64,000 bases of DNA from Photorhabdus laumondii subsp. laumondii (GTDB lineage: Bacteria; Pseudomonadota; Gammaproteobacteria; Enterobacterales; Enterobacteriaceae), in assembly GCF_003343245.1 (NCBI RefSeq), contig NZ_CP024901.1:4712001-4776000 (forward strand), in the 5' to 3' direction. The notes below the pieces were generated by a model. It saw only the letters and a list, made by a program, of their open reading frames with translations. It was not told the origin of the DNA and made no database searches. Position 1 is the stretch's first letter; every line of letters begins with the position of its first letter. Positions 19,943 through 28,144 of the stretch are shown piece after piece. Position numbers and translations under genes: made by a program.

Positions 19943-20214
19943 TGACTGTCAAGCAGAGACTTGAAATCAAAAATCGGCTGGGAATGCACGCCCGGCCAGC
20001 AATGAAGCTGTATGATCTAGTACAGCTCTTTGAATCTCATGTCATTTTACGCAATGATAGCCATGTTGAAGCCGAGGCCAGCAGCGTAATTGCTATGCTA
20101 ATGCTGGATTCAGAAAAAGGCAGCTATATTGAAGTTGAAGCCAGTGGCCCAGATGAAGAGCAAGCTCTCGCAGCTATTATTGATCTATTTAATTCGGGAT
20201 TTGACGAAGAATAA
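19942..20214 (+). CDS. npr: Phosphocarrier protein NPr
   Basis: A 90-residue HPr-like carrier of the nitrogen PTS, passing phosphate from PtsP to PtsN. The active His is in [11 protein letters not shown], and the second conserved region is [22 protein letters not shown]. It is the last gene of the rpoN operon, overlapping rapZ by one base. Confidence 0.96.
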   Translation: MTVKQRLEIKNRLGMHARPAMKLYDLVQLFESHVILRNDSHVEAEASSVIAMLMLDSEKGSYIEVEASGPDEEQALAAIIDLFNSGFDEE

Positions 20215-20340
20215 CGTTGCTCACTCACCTGAGGATTATCATGTCCTTCACTGTTTTCATTAGCAGCACAAAACAGTTCGTGATCATGATCTCTTTATTT
20301 TCCAGTAAGAACAGCCTACTATCAGGTTAATCATTTTAAA

Positions 20341-20373
20341 TAACACCCCCCTCCTCATGGTGCGGGGTGTTAT
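20341..20373 (+). terminator. Terminator-like hairpin between npr and rnk
   Basis: Stem AACACCCC / GGGGTGTT around a 13-nt loop, followed by ATTTTG. It fits an intrinsic terminator of the rpoN operon, about 130 nt after npr and 30 nt before rnk. Confidence 0.65.
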
Positions 20374-20402
20374 TTTGTATTGGAATCCATTTGGAGTGTG
20401 GT

Positions 20403-20813
20403 ATGACTAAACCAGCAATTATCATCAACGAATTAGACGCAGAACGTTTAGATTCCCTGTTGGAACAGCCAGCGTTTGCAGATACTAGTATCGCTGACGC
20501 TTTGAATGAGGAGCTGGATCGTGCAGAGATTGTACCGCCAGCAGAAATTCCATCAGATGTTGTGACGATGAACAGCCGGGTTCGTTTTATTGATCTGACA
20601 AGCAATGAAGAACGGGTACGTACTTTAGTTTATCCAGCGTCACTGCAAGACAGTTCAGATCAGCTTTCTGTTATGGCTCCTTTAGGCGCTGCATTATTGG
20701 GCCTTCGTATCGGTGACGAAATCAGTTGGGAATTACCAAACGGCGAAGAAACCCGCGTCAAAGTATTAGAATTACTTTACCAACCAGAAGCTGCCGGTGA
20801 ATATCACAGATAA
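20403..20813 (+). CDS. rnk: Regulator of nucleoside diphosphate kinase
   Basis: A 136-residue GreA/GreB-related protein (same length as E. coli Rnk) that binds RNA polymerase. It has the N-terminal coil [30 protein letters not shown], and the C-terminal FKBP-like part [25 protein letters not shown]. The start at 20403 follows TGGAGTGGT. The last 17 codons lie over a 33-bp sequence repeated at 29771-29803, so the present 3' end was probably supplied by an integrating element: it ends GEYHR where the right-hand remnant ends GELHR. Confidence 0.95.
   Translation: MTKPAIIINELDAERLDSLLEQPAFADTSIADALNEELDRAEIVPPAEIPSDVVTMNSRVRFIDLTSNEERVRTLVYPASLQDSSDQLSVMAPLGAALLGLRIGDEISWELPNGEETRVKVLELLYQPEAAGEYHR
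20765..20797 (+). repeat. attL-like direct repeat in the rnk 3' end
   Basis: 33 bp identical to 29771-29803 (ATTAGAATTACTTTACCAAC..., ending GCTGCCGG). It encodes part of [11 protein letters not shown] of Rnk. The repeat brackets the prophage remnant and is read as an attachment site. Confidence 0.8.
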
Positions 20814-20833
20814 AACCCTATTAAATCAATACA

Positions 20834-20865
20834 AAAAACCACTATCGCACAAGTGGTTTTTTGTC
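20834..20865 (+). terminator. Terminator after rnk (element side)
   Basis: Stem AACCACT / AGTGGTT with an 8-nt loop, followed by TTTTTG; A-rich on the 5' side. Confidence 0.75.
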
Positions 20866-20869
20866 TTTG

Positions 20870-21553
20870 ATAACCAAATAGCGACAAAATGGCGACAGGA
20901 ATTTTATATCTTCAATTACTTTTCAACTAACCACTATACATTATGAGGTAATTATAATGTTCGAAAATAATAACAATCTGTCAATTCTTAAAGAAATAAG
21001 AGACACTTAAATATTCATTGGCTCTGATATAGATGAATCAATATCTTCAAGGAGGTTGGATAATACTTTCTGCTACAAGTGGTACAAATCCAGATAACTA
21101 TCCTATTCACTCAGTTTTATTAGGTTTCATTCCTTAACAACTAATTTCAGCTCTATGTGTTCAGTAAGGCCGCGTCCTACTTGAATTCTTAAAATCAGCG
21201 CGGCTTCTGGTCATGATCCTATCTCCCACGTAAAATAGAATTTTTCCTTTAATATCATTATATTGATATTTTTCCCGTGATCCTCTTTTGATCCGAAAAC
21301 TGAAATTTCCTGAAAATCTTTTCAATCATTTCAGTTTGTGATTCCTCTCACTTCTCCGGTGCTGGCACGGTTTGGCAGCTTGCCTTGTAGGATTTTAAAA
21401 CTGAAAAAATTTTTTGATCCAAAGCATGCAGGCGGGTGCGGTGTAGTGCCGTTTTCGCCATAAGTTCATTTATTTCGTCATAAGCGCAGCGAGACAAACC
21501 GCCACCAGGGTGTTTATTTGATTCTTGCCACCATCAAAGAGGGAAGCAGGAAT
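20870..21553. other. Prophage left end, no supported gene
   Basis: About 680 bp without a convincing gene. It holds a repeated GCGACA motif (TAGCGACAAAATGGCGACAGG) just inside the attachment repeat, a short frame MFENNNNLSI at 20957 that stops after 17 codons, and two TTTTGATCC motifs upstream of the Nlp-like frame. No integrase gene is visible. Confidence 0.4.
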
Positions 21554-21823
21554 ATGAAAAAAGACTGGCATACCGCCGATATTATCGCTGCGATACGTAA
21601 GAAGAATAAAACGCTGGCATCATTATCCAGAGAGCACGGTTTAAGCTCTTCAACATTAGCAAATGCTTTAACGCGCCCCTAGCCTAAAGGGGAATTACTG
21701 ATTGCTCAGGAAATTGGTGTCACCCCTGCTGAAATATGGCCCAGTCGGTACTTCGACGAAAATAAGCAGCCTATCAAACGAACCGTCCGAAATGATTTAC
21801 CAAACAATTCTGATATCACATAA
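21554..21823 (+). pseudogene. Nlp/Ner-like DNA-binding regulator with amber codon
   Basis: The frame starts MKKDWHTADIIAAIRKKNKT and reads on to LSSSTLANALTRP, then TAG at 21680, then PKGELLIAQEIGVTPAEIWPSRY. This matches the Ner (phage Mu) and Nlp/SfsB family, in which the residue before PKGE is Trp. TGG to TAG is therefore the likely change. The helix-turn-helix region is split by the stop. It would be 89 residues if read through. It is probably the former repressor or Ner-type regulator of the prophage. Confidence 0.75.
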
Positions 21824-21940
21824 GTTATTTCTATATCCAAAAAAGTAACGACAACTTTTAAACCACTAAGCTAATATAACACGCTGAATTATCATTTTTT
21901 TATTACACTTACTGCCCATTCTTTAATATCAGAATTGTAT

Positions 21941-22045
21941 TCAAGCTCTATGAAAGTATAAAAAAGCCCGCATGTTGCGGGCGAGATAATTGTATTTCAG
22001 ACCATCAGAACACGAACCCGTAGCGCTGATTGATACCACATTTAA
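21941..22045 (-). pseudogene. Possible Ash-family phage protein remnant
   Basis: A short minus-strand frame without a good start encodes VVSISATG, CSDGLKYNYLARNMRAF and ends FHRA. The SDGLKYNYLARNMRAF type of ending is, from memory, typical of small P4/Ash-like phage proteins. A TAG stop precedes it in frame. The coding part overlaps a strong terminator. Low-confidence identification. Confidence 0.3.
21955..21985 (-). terminator. Strong minus-strand terminator
   Basis: Read on the minus strand: GCCCGC AACAT GCGGGC followed by TTTTTTATA. Six GC-rich pairs and a long T-run. It would stop leftward transcription coming from the toxin/tail region. Confidence 0.75.
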
Positions 22046-22244
22046 AAAGGCGTCCTAGCGTTATTATGTGTATGACTCGCGGTAAACTATACTAATCTGT
22101 TGTCTATTTCCCCATACTACCGGAACAATAATCGCTTGAACACAGGTTAAAGTCCAATAGGGATTACCAAATTTGAGCTTTTAGATCAGTATCTAAGCCC
22201 ACTTAAACAAAAGTGGCTTACTTGATCAAAGGCGGTAAATGTTA

Positions 22245-22275
22245 AAGGCCACCGGGAGGTTACCCCGATGGCCTT
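22245..22275 (-). terminator. Hairpin downstream of the TisB-like gene
   Basis: On the minus strand: AAGGCCATCGGG, a 7-nt loop, CCCGGTGGCCTT, then TAACATTT. A long GC-rich stem about 18 nt after the toxin stop codon. The T-run is weak. It probably forms the 3' end of the toxin mRNA. Confidence 0.6.
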
Positions 22276-22292
22276 AGCTACGTTTCCGTTAT

Positions 22293-22376
22293 CTATTTCA
22301 GAAATGCACGGATCAGCTCTAAAAGCGCGATTAACGCTTTGAGAACGATGATAGCAGTGTCAATAAATGCTTTCAC
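22293..22376 (-). CDS. TisB-like small hydrophobic toxin of a type I system
   Basis: A 27-codon GTG-start frame on the minus strand after a good Shine-Dalgarno (GGGAG, 7 nt). It encodes a single amphipathic hydrophobic helix: FIDTAIIVLKALIALLEL, then IRAFLK. E. coli TisB (29 aa) has the same layout, with VDIAILILKLIVAALQLL and an LKYLK end. TisB-type peptides insert in the inner membrane and lower the proton motive force. Upstream lie a promoter (TTGAAT, 16 bp, TATAAT at 22579-22606), a leader of about 190 nt and a segment complementary to a putative sRNA. No LexA box was found here, unlike E. coli tisB. The toxin role is inferred. Confidence 0.65.
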   Translation of the reverse strand: MKAFIDTAIIVLKALIALLELIRAFLK

Positions 22377-22450
22377 CCGCTTGCTCCCGTTAGGAGCACG
22401 ACTTAACCAGCCATTGCCTTTACGCTGCCTGTCCGGCTGGCCCTCATCTG

Positions 22451-22484
22451 TGTTAGCAGGAGAATATCGCGCTCTGACCGAGGC
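22451..22484 (+). repeat. Left arm of 34-bp inverted repeat (toxin mRNA leader)
   Basis: TGTTAGCAGGAGAAT... ending GACCGAGGC. It matches the reverse complement of 22715-22748 at 30 of 34 positions. It lies in the untranslated leader of the TisB-like mRNA, about 75-110 nt upstream of the start codon. Confidence 0.85.
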
Positions 22485-22578
22485 ACTGAATCAGCACCAC
22501 CTGTACTCAGCCAGGACTTAAGAAAACTTGCGTCAAAGATACACAGGCCAGAACGCTACCCCAAACTAACAGCCGTTG

Positions 22579-22606
22579 ATTATAGGTTTATTTTCAAATG
22601 ATTCAA
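22579..22606 (-). promoter_or_regulatory. Promoter of the TisB-like mRNA
   Basis: Minus strand -35 TTGAAT (22606-22601), 16-bp spacer, -10 TATAAT (22584-22579). Predicted start near 22572. Confidence 0.6.
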
Positions 22607-22629
22607 TCAATTAAAATGATGAGTAGATA

Positions 22630-22748
22630 AAAATAAAAAACCAACTGGTGAGGTTGGTTTTTTATTTTAACCCTTGGATAGGGCAGTTTGTCTTTGTGCT
22701 ATACGAGATTGGTAGCCTCGGTTCTAGCGCGACATTCTCCTGCTAACA
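22630..22748 (-). ncRNA. Putative antitoxin sRNA (IstR-like role), about 119 nt
   Basis: A predicted minus-strand RNA in tandem with the toxin gene. Its promoter is at 22754-22782 (TTGATA, 17 bp, TAGACT), its predicted 5' end falls on the first base of the 34-nt arm complementary to the toxin leader, and it ends in a terminator at 22629-22663 (AACCAAC / GTTGGTT, then TTTTTTATTTTTATC). E. coli IstR-1 also pairs by its 5' part with the tisB leader. There the two genes are divergent, while here they would be tandem. All parts are seen in sequence; the RNA itself is inferred. Confidence 0.55.
22715..22748 (-). repeat. Right arm of 34-bp inverted repeat (sRNA 5' end)
   Basis: On the minus strand it reads TGTTAGCAGGAGAATG..., 30/34 identical to 22451-22484 on the plus strand. 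This makes the two same-strand transcripts complementary. Confidence 0.85.
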
Positions 22749-22753
22749 TAATC

Positions 22754-22782
22754 AGTCTACACCTTAAAAAAGGTGTTATCAA
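22754..22782 (-). promoter_or_regulatory. Promoter of the putative antitoxin sRNA
   Basis: -35 TTGATA (22782-22777), exact 17-bp spacer, -10 TAGACT (22759-22754). It places transcription start at about 22747-22748. Confidence 0.55.
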
Positions 22783-22825
22783 CCTATGTCATAGCGTAAA
22801 AAAGCTCATACAAATGGAATGATAT

Positions 22826-24475
22826 TCACCCAATCACAGGCGAATACTTCTGTTTCAGCCCATCCGATTTATAGCCCGTGTTCCTTATCGCGCTGGCGTT
22901 CTCCGGTGCACCTGTGTTGTGGTGCGTATGGGCGGCAGTCTGTTCCGCCAGTGCTTTAACCACATCCAACGTCTCTAACATCAAGGTCATGACATTGATT
23001 TGCTGGCTGCCCACCCAAACCACGGGCGCGATGATTTCTTGCCTGGCACCGGCGATACTCTGCTTAAGCAGACCCATCTTCTCTATCAGCTTTTGTCCGA
23101 TTTCGATACTGGCCTCTTTCCCTACGCTGGCAACGAAATTTGATGAGGTCGCCATACTATAGTCACCGTCTGCAATTTGCCGGACAGCGCCCGCCAATAG
23201 CGTAGACGTGCCCAAAACCGTGGTTTTATCCGTGGCCTGTATCGTGGTTTCCCGTGCGACTACGTTACGTGTTTCCGTGTCTGCCCTGACTTCACGGTGC
23301 ATAGACGATTCATTAATGGTCTGGTCAGTCTGACGAATCCAGTTTCCTTCCTGAGTTACCCTCTGAGAAACTTCCGCCCGCTGTTGCTGCAATTGTTCGC
23401 CTGGCTTGATATCGGGCAAGGTATTGCCCTGGCTTAATGTCTGCCGGATAAAGGGCTTATCCGGTCTGCCTGCCTCAAAGGCGATTTCAACCACCGTTCC
23501 GACTGGCGGATATTGAAACATACCGGATTCACTGCCCGCCATCGGCAAAGGCAGCGGGACAGCATGATAAACAGGAACCGCGGCATCCTGACCATCATCA
23601 GCCAATAATTGCACATCAACCGCATAGCGTGGCCGGAATGAGTCGGAGATATCGCCGCTGACCGTATTTTCAGGGTGTGCCTCAATGCGGGCAAATTTGG
23701 GTAAATGCAGCCCTGCCGATAATTCGGGGTAGGCGGCATCAATCTGACGCTGCATTGGCGTTTTGGTCTGCGACTGACCGGTCAGTTTGTTGACGGCTTC
23801 CCATGTAATGACCATGTTTTCATTGTTCAGATTGACCTTGTTCAGCCGGTACTGATTGATCACTACACCTGGACGCAACGATGGGATCATGGGAATGGTC
23901 ATCGCATTGCCTGCGGACTGGCACTGGCTAAATGCATTGGGGATCTCTACCGGTTTCCCCGCAAACATCGAATGCGCCCCGCTGCCCACATAAACCGAAC
24001 CCTCCGGCAACTGATGCCAGAGATAATCCTCAATCGAAAAAACCTGCCCAAGATTAGCCAGCAACTGATAGCCGGTCCCATGATGAGTAAAATGCGGGAT
24101 GGGTGTCTCCGTATAAGGGGCATCCGGCAATATGAAGGTCAGTCCGCTGTGCTCCTGCAACCAGTCCGCAATCTGGCTCAGTGTTGGATGCTGAAATGAA
24201 CACGACCATAATCGGTCAAACACACCAACCAGTTCACGCACAAAAAGACGCTGATAACCGTTTTGGGCTGGCTGTGAGCGTGCCACATAACCCGTAAACC
24301 AGCGTAATACCAAATCCGTGTAACCCACGTCCAGCCGCACCAGTTTTCCGGTGTAGTCCGTTGTCGTCTCCGCCGTGATAAAGCCACGACCACAGGATGC
24401 CAGCTCCAGCATAATATTGGCGTCAACCAGGTGAATTTCATCACCGGAAAGATAGAGCCGGTTAATCGGTGTCAT
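22826..24475 (-). CDS. Phage tail spike/baseplate hub protein (gpD/gpV-VgrG type)
   Basis: A 549-residue protein. The N-terminal 300 residues look like a phage late control D / gp27-like hub (GYTDLVLRWFTGYVARSQP, PSLRPGVVINQYRLNKV). An OB-fold part like gpV/VgrG follows at about 305-365 (PRYAVDVQLL, YPPVGTVVEIAFEAGRPDKP). The C-terminal part is Ala/Thr-rich with a likely trimeric stalk. This fusion is the architecture of VgrG-like spikes. It is the last gene of the tail cluster and overlaps the previous gene by one base. Whether it still forms part of a working particle is unclear, since sheath and tube genes are absent. Confidence 0.75.
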   Translation of the reverse strand: MTPINRLYLSGDEIHLVDANIMLELASCGRGFITAETTTDYTGKLVRLDVGYTDLVLRWFTGYVARSQPAQNGYQRLFVRELVGVFDRLWSCSFQHPTLSQIADWLQEHSGLTFILPDAPYTETPIPHFTHHGTGYQLLANLGQVFSIEDYLWHQLPEGSVYVGSGAHSMFAGKPVEIPNAFSQCQSAGNAMTIPMIPSLRPGVVINQYRLNKVNLNNENMVITWEAVNKLTGQSQTKTPMQRQIDAAYPELSAGLHLPKFARIEAHPENTVSGDISDSFRPRYAVDVQLLADDGQDAAVPVYHAVPLPLPMAGSESGMFQYPPVGTVVEIAFEAGRPDKPFIRQTLSQGNTLPDIKPGEQLQQQRAEVSQRVTQEGNWIRQTDQTINESSMHREVRADTETRNVVARETTIQATDKTTVLGTSTLLAGAVRQIADGDYSMATSSNFVASVGKEASIEIGQKLIEKMGLLKQSIAGARQEIIAPVVWVGSQQINVMTLMLETLDVVKALAEQTAAHTHHNTGAPENASAIRNTGYKSDGLKQKYSPVIG

Positions 24476-25011
24476 TATTTAGCCGGTCCTATTGTGTCAT
24501 TAATCGGTTTCAATACTTTGCTTTCAAACCAGCTTAATTTTTCCGGCGCTTCTTTTGCGGCGGCGGCCCCCTGACCTGTTTGCTTTCTGGCCTGAATATT
24601 ATCGGCAGCACGGGCATCACGTTTCTCAGCAACAGATAAATGTTCACGTAAAGTAAATGTGACCTGCCATGCCTGTTTACCGTCGATCTTACTGGCATCA
24701 ATGGTATGGGTGAATGTCCCGATGCGAAAGTTGATAGCACCTGCGGTCAGGTTAGCGACACGATAACGTTTCAGACTTCCCTTATCTTTGGCCTCCGCCA
24801 GTGCAAACAGGCGTGACAGCGTTTTTTGCTCAGTAAACGGAATGATCCCCGTAACACGTAACTCCTTGGGCTTAATACCTTGCTCCGCTACGGCGGTACT
24901 GGATGACTGGCCGCTTTGGTCTGTGTCCTGAAATACCACCGATGGGGTTACGGTCAGACTTTTTAATGGGATGGCCTCGCCATCAAGGGCCAGTGTGATA
25001 ATTTGGCTCAT
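24475..25011 (-). CDS. Phage baseplate/tail hub-associated protein
   Basis: A 178-residue protein, MSQIITLALDGEAIPLKSLTVTPS, with the motif KELRVTGIIPFTEQKTLSRLFALAEAK and an alanine-rich tail. The position between the hub gene and an uncharacterised tail gene, with overlaps on both sides, indicates a baseplate or LysM-less hub adaptor. I recognise it only as a phage-type protein. Confidence 0.55.
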   Translation of the reverse strand: MSQIITLALDGEAIPLKSLTVTPSVVFQDTDQSGQSSSTAVAEQGIKPKELRVTGIIPFTEQKTLSRLFALAEAKDKGSLKRYRVANLTAGAINFRIGTFTHTIDASKIDGKQAWQVTFTLREHLSVAEKRDARAADNIQARKQTGQGAAAAKEAPEKLSWFESKVLKPINDTIGPAK

Positions 25012-25714
25012 TGTGTAGCATCCTTTCTAATGCGCGAATATCGTCCCCGGCAAATAATGTCGCCAGCGTGTAAACGGCGTCCTGTTCAGGGATATCCTGA
25101 CGCAGTTTTTCGGCCAGTAATGCGCCATTCCCTTTCCCTGAGAATGCCCAGACACAGGCCGATTTGTTCCTGACGCCATTCAGAGCGGCAGTCACTTGTT
25201 GTAAGGCGTTCTGTCTTACCGTCGTGAAGTTTGTTAATTGTGATTTCAATCCCGCAATGCTGCTGCCGGCGCTAACCTGTGTTTCAGCCTGTGCAATCAA
25301 TCGCGCATTCACGGCCATGCGGCTGGTTGATGTTGAAAACGGTTGAAATGGAGGCAAACCGCTGTCCGGTTTCCCAGGCAATTGCATTTTGGTGATCGCC
25401 AGACGTTCCGCTGTCTTTGCCATACGAGTGACCTGAGAAAATACCGACAACGGCAACACCGCCGAAAATGGGGTTAAATGCTGGATAAATTCATTATGCG
25501 TCTTCGCGCAGATCATGAGTACCACGGCGCTCATGTTTCCCGTTCCCCGGATTTTATTTGCCAGATAATTGATGGCGTTTGCCGGACTCAGGTAGTGACC
25601 GCTGTCTGCTTTCTGACCGATACCGTATACGAACGGATGGACGGGTAGCATCGAGCAATGCATCCCCGTCATATTCGGGGAGATGCGCATCAATTTCCGT
25701 TGCCAATTCATCAC
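24983..25714 (-). CDS. Phage tail-associated protein, N terminus probably frameshifted
   Basis: A 243-residue frame with KTAERLAITKMQLPGKPD and a helical C-terminal half (LAEKLRQDIPEQDAVYTLATLF). The first 25 residues read poorly (MMNWQRKLMRISPN), whereas an adjacent frame over the same DNA reads DELATEIDAHLPEYDGDALL and runs into the ORF near 25640. This suggests a one-base shift at the start of the gene. An internal start MSAVVLMICAKTHNEF (25535) after GGGGAACGGG is also possible. Function unknown; it lies between the fibre and hub genes. Confidence 0.5.
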   Translation of the reverse strand: MMNWQRKLMRISPNMTGMHCSMLPVHPFVYGIGQKADSGHYLSPANAINYLANKIRGTGNMSAVVLMICAKTHNEFIQHLTPFSAVLPLSVFSQVTRMAKTAERLAITKMQLPGKPDSGLPPFQPFSTSTSRMAVNARLIAQAETQVSAGSSIAGLKSQLTNFTTVRQNALQQVTAALNGVRNKSACVWAFSGKGNGALLAEKLRQDIPEQDAVYTLATLFAGDDIRALERMLHNEPNYHTGP

Positions 25715-26327
25715 GCGGGTTGCTCAGGCCAGTTGATATCGGGGGCAGTAGAAAGGTCCACTCTGTTCACCCGCACACGATATTTTTTCCATTCCACGAG
25801 TGCTGATTTTTCGGCATCCGTGGCGATATCCAGATCAATGGCATCCTGTAAGGGTTTAATTGCTGCATCTGCCTGCTGCTGTCGCGCGATATTTTGCTGT
25901 TCAGCCTGTTCAGTTTGATGAGATTTTAGGGCTGATTTATCTGTGACCCATTGCTTACTCTCCCACTTATCAAAGGGGGTTTGGGGTGATTGCAGGGTAA
26001 GATTATCTGGCAACGCGCCGATGGCGGTAATATTGATCGGCTGGCCTGTATCGGTTACATACGCCGTTTTACCCCGATAGTCAGGCACATGTCGCCAGGA
26101 TTTTTTATGCTACGACAAATCGCAACATCATGCGTGTCAGGTAATTCAGGCGCATCCAGATACGCATTAGCCGCAACAGAAAAACCGCGGGGCACGCTAT
26201 CCATATCGGCCCCAATATATTCCCGTGTTTCAGGATGACAACGATAAACCGCAACCCATCCGCTAACAATAGCTAACCCATCCTCATCAAACCGGGCCAT
26301 TTGAATATTTGCACTATATTTAGACAT
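25711..26327 (-). pseudogene. Tail fibre assembly gene (tfa-like) with frameshift
   Basis: Two overlapping frames together make one tail fibre assembly protein of about 205 residues. Part 1 (26327-26055) has MSKYSANIQMARFDEDGLAI and THDVAICRS. Part 2 reads VPDYRGKTAYVTDTGQPINI, a helical middle rich in Gln/Ala and the end DINWPEQPA. The join needs one extra A in a run of six A (T6 on the plus strand, 26101-26106); the sequence then reads KSWRHVPDYRG. It could be a true mutation, a sequencing error or slippage. It follows the fibre gene directly. Confidence 0.75.
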
Positions 26328-28135
26328 TATTTTACCCTCGTAATATAAATCACTGATTTGTTAACAGGCCGGTTTTCATTTGCGGTCGGCACCACTCTGG
26401 ATGCGTCAAATGTCCATGCAATCACCCCACCACCGGCACCGGCTGCCCGACCGCCTGCCTTATACTGGTAGCTGAATGCACCAGACGCGTTGCTCCCGCT
26501 CTCAATAGTGGGCTTACCTAATGATCCCGTGATATTTCTGATCGCGTCCCCCTGAACACTCCCTAGCGAACGACCCGAGTCCAGCCCCCGCCCTCTATCT
26601 AAACCACGCTTAAACAGCCCCCTGTCATCGGGTAATTTCAGATCGGGAAAAATTTTGGCGAGTTCAGGGTAATCTGCCGCACGGAATGCGCGTCCCTCAT
26701 TGGGTTCATATCCGGCGGGTATCGGCGCAGTCGAATGCCATTCGATAGTGGCGCCAATCGGGACACCAACCGTAATCTTTTGCTCTACGGCACCGTTAGC
26801 ATTGAGAAATCTGGTGTGCAACTGTGCATCGGCATCAATCCAAATTTGCCCCGTGTCACCCCCTACACCGATACTCACCCCTTTGGCCCATCCATTTTCC
26901 CGACCACAAGAAAATGGCCCAGAATAATGTCTGCCGGGTAGCTCAGTCATATAGGTAGTCTGGTGATAGGCACCAACATCACTCGCCATCAAACTGATAT
27001 CAGACGATAGCGATTTCCCGTTAATTCTCCTGTCATTCGGTACAGCATTCATTGCCTGTTCGACGGTTTCCACTAAGCCGATGTTTTTGACAAATTCATT
27101 TTTATTGGGAATATCTGCGCCGTTCTGGTTTTTAGCCAGGCGACTATCGGCGTTTTCCCTGACAACGGTTAATGCCGCATTAACAGCATAATCCCCTTTC
27201 GGCTGTTTCCCATGCAGGCCGCTTTCCAATGCCTGCTGAGTCACATATTCCCGTTTCACGCTATCAATCTCTTGATGAATAGCGGAAATATTACGGTCAT
27301 TCAATGACCCTTTAATACGCAAATCCATCACATCACCGTGACCATCAACCCCCGCAACCGCAAAGACATAATGCGGATACCCTGCCGCATCGATGTAGTT
27401 TTTAAGATCATTGACGGCGACGATATGAACGACGGTTTTCCACTGATTCACCAAATTGCCTTGATAGCTAAAATCCGCATAAACGCGGGTATCGCGCAGG
27501 CGGTTAAGTGTTTGGTCAAACGCCAGCTCACCCCGCAACCCGCCGATATAAGCCAGCCCCTTTTTGATCGTGTACCGGTCATCACGACGAACCACGGAAA
27601 ACCCATCACCGAAAAAAGCCGCCTCACCGTAACTGTCGGTATTCATCAGACGCTGCATTTCATCGATGCCAGATAAACGGGCGGTAAAATCAATCTGCCA
27701 GGTTTCCGCCGTGGTCATAATAGCGGCCTCTTTGGCTGCCCCTTCAAACTCCAGTAAAAAAGAGCGCGTCAGCACATTTCCCTGTAATCCGTTCGCGGTC
27801 TTAATTTTTTTCTGAGCTGGGGCATGGGTAATCATGCCAATAATGCCAGAAGCCTTATTTATCAGGCCAATCCAGTTAAAATCAAAATGACCGACTTCCG
27901 TTCCCAATGTGACACTGTAGGCTACCGCGTTTTCACTCGCTAACCCTGTTTTGTTCACAGCCTGACGATGCACAATATGACTTTCTGCGGGTAATGTCTC
28001 ATCGCGATTGATGGCAAGAGTGGGATCTAAATCCGGCACATAAGCAAAAACAAACTCATCCAACACCACGGGCTTTCCCGCCGCGGCCTGCTGTGCTTTC
28101 CATTTTTCAAAGTCTACTGTAATCACTGACGCCAT
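26327..28135 (-). CDS. Phage tail fibre protein
   Basis: A 602-residue fibre. The N-terminal roughly 150 residues form the phage-attachment domain of P2/Mu-type fibres (MASVITVDFEKWKAQQAAAG, VGHFDFNWIGLINKASG). The middle has repeat-like, coiled segments. Near the C terminus lies a tail-collar-like region (PIGATIEWHSTAPIPAGYEP, then FPDLKLPDDRGLFKRGLDRG), ending in NRPVNKSVIYITRVK. Such fibres set host range. It is intact, and it precedes the broken assembly gene. Confidence 0.85.
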   Translation of the reverse strand: MASVITVDFEKWKAQQAAAGKPVVLDEFVFAYVPDLDPTLAINRDETLPAESHIVHRQAVNKTGLASENAVAYSVTLGTEVGHFDFNWIGLINKASGIIGMITHAPAQKKIKTANGLQGNVLTRSFLLEFEGAAKEAAIMTTAETWQIDFTARLSGIDEMQRLMNTDSYGEAAFFGDGFSVVRRDDRYTIKKGLAYIGGLRGELAFDQTLNRLRDTRVYADFSYQGNLVNQWKTVVHIVAVNDLKNYIDAAGYPHYVFAVAGVDGHGDVMDLRIKGSLNDRNISAIHQEIDSVKREYVTQQALESGLHGKQPKGDYAVNAALTVVRENADSRLAKNQNGADIPNKNEFVKNIGLVETVEQAMNAVPNDRRINGKSLSSDISLMASDVGAYHQTTYMTELPGRHYSGPFSCGRENGWAKGVSIGVGGDTGQIWIDADAQLHTRFLNANGAVEQKITVGVPIGATIEWHSTAPIPAGYEPNEGRAFRAADYPELAKIFPDLKLPDDRGLFKRGLDRGRGLDSGRSLGSVQGDAIRNITGSLGKPTIESGSNASGAFSYQYKAGGRAAGAGGGVIAWTFDASRVVPTANENRPVNKSVIYITRVK

Positions 28136-28144
28136 ATTATTTCC

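Noticed and set aside
22339..22521. 60-codon plus-strand frame across the toxin leader
   Set aside because: Overlaps the toxin start and inverted-repeat arm on the other strand; no RBS or family features.
22485..22610. Possible LexA box upstream of the TisB-like gene
   Set aside because: CTGTGTATCTTTGACG lacks the second half of CTG-N10-CAG, so not called an SOS site.
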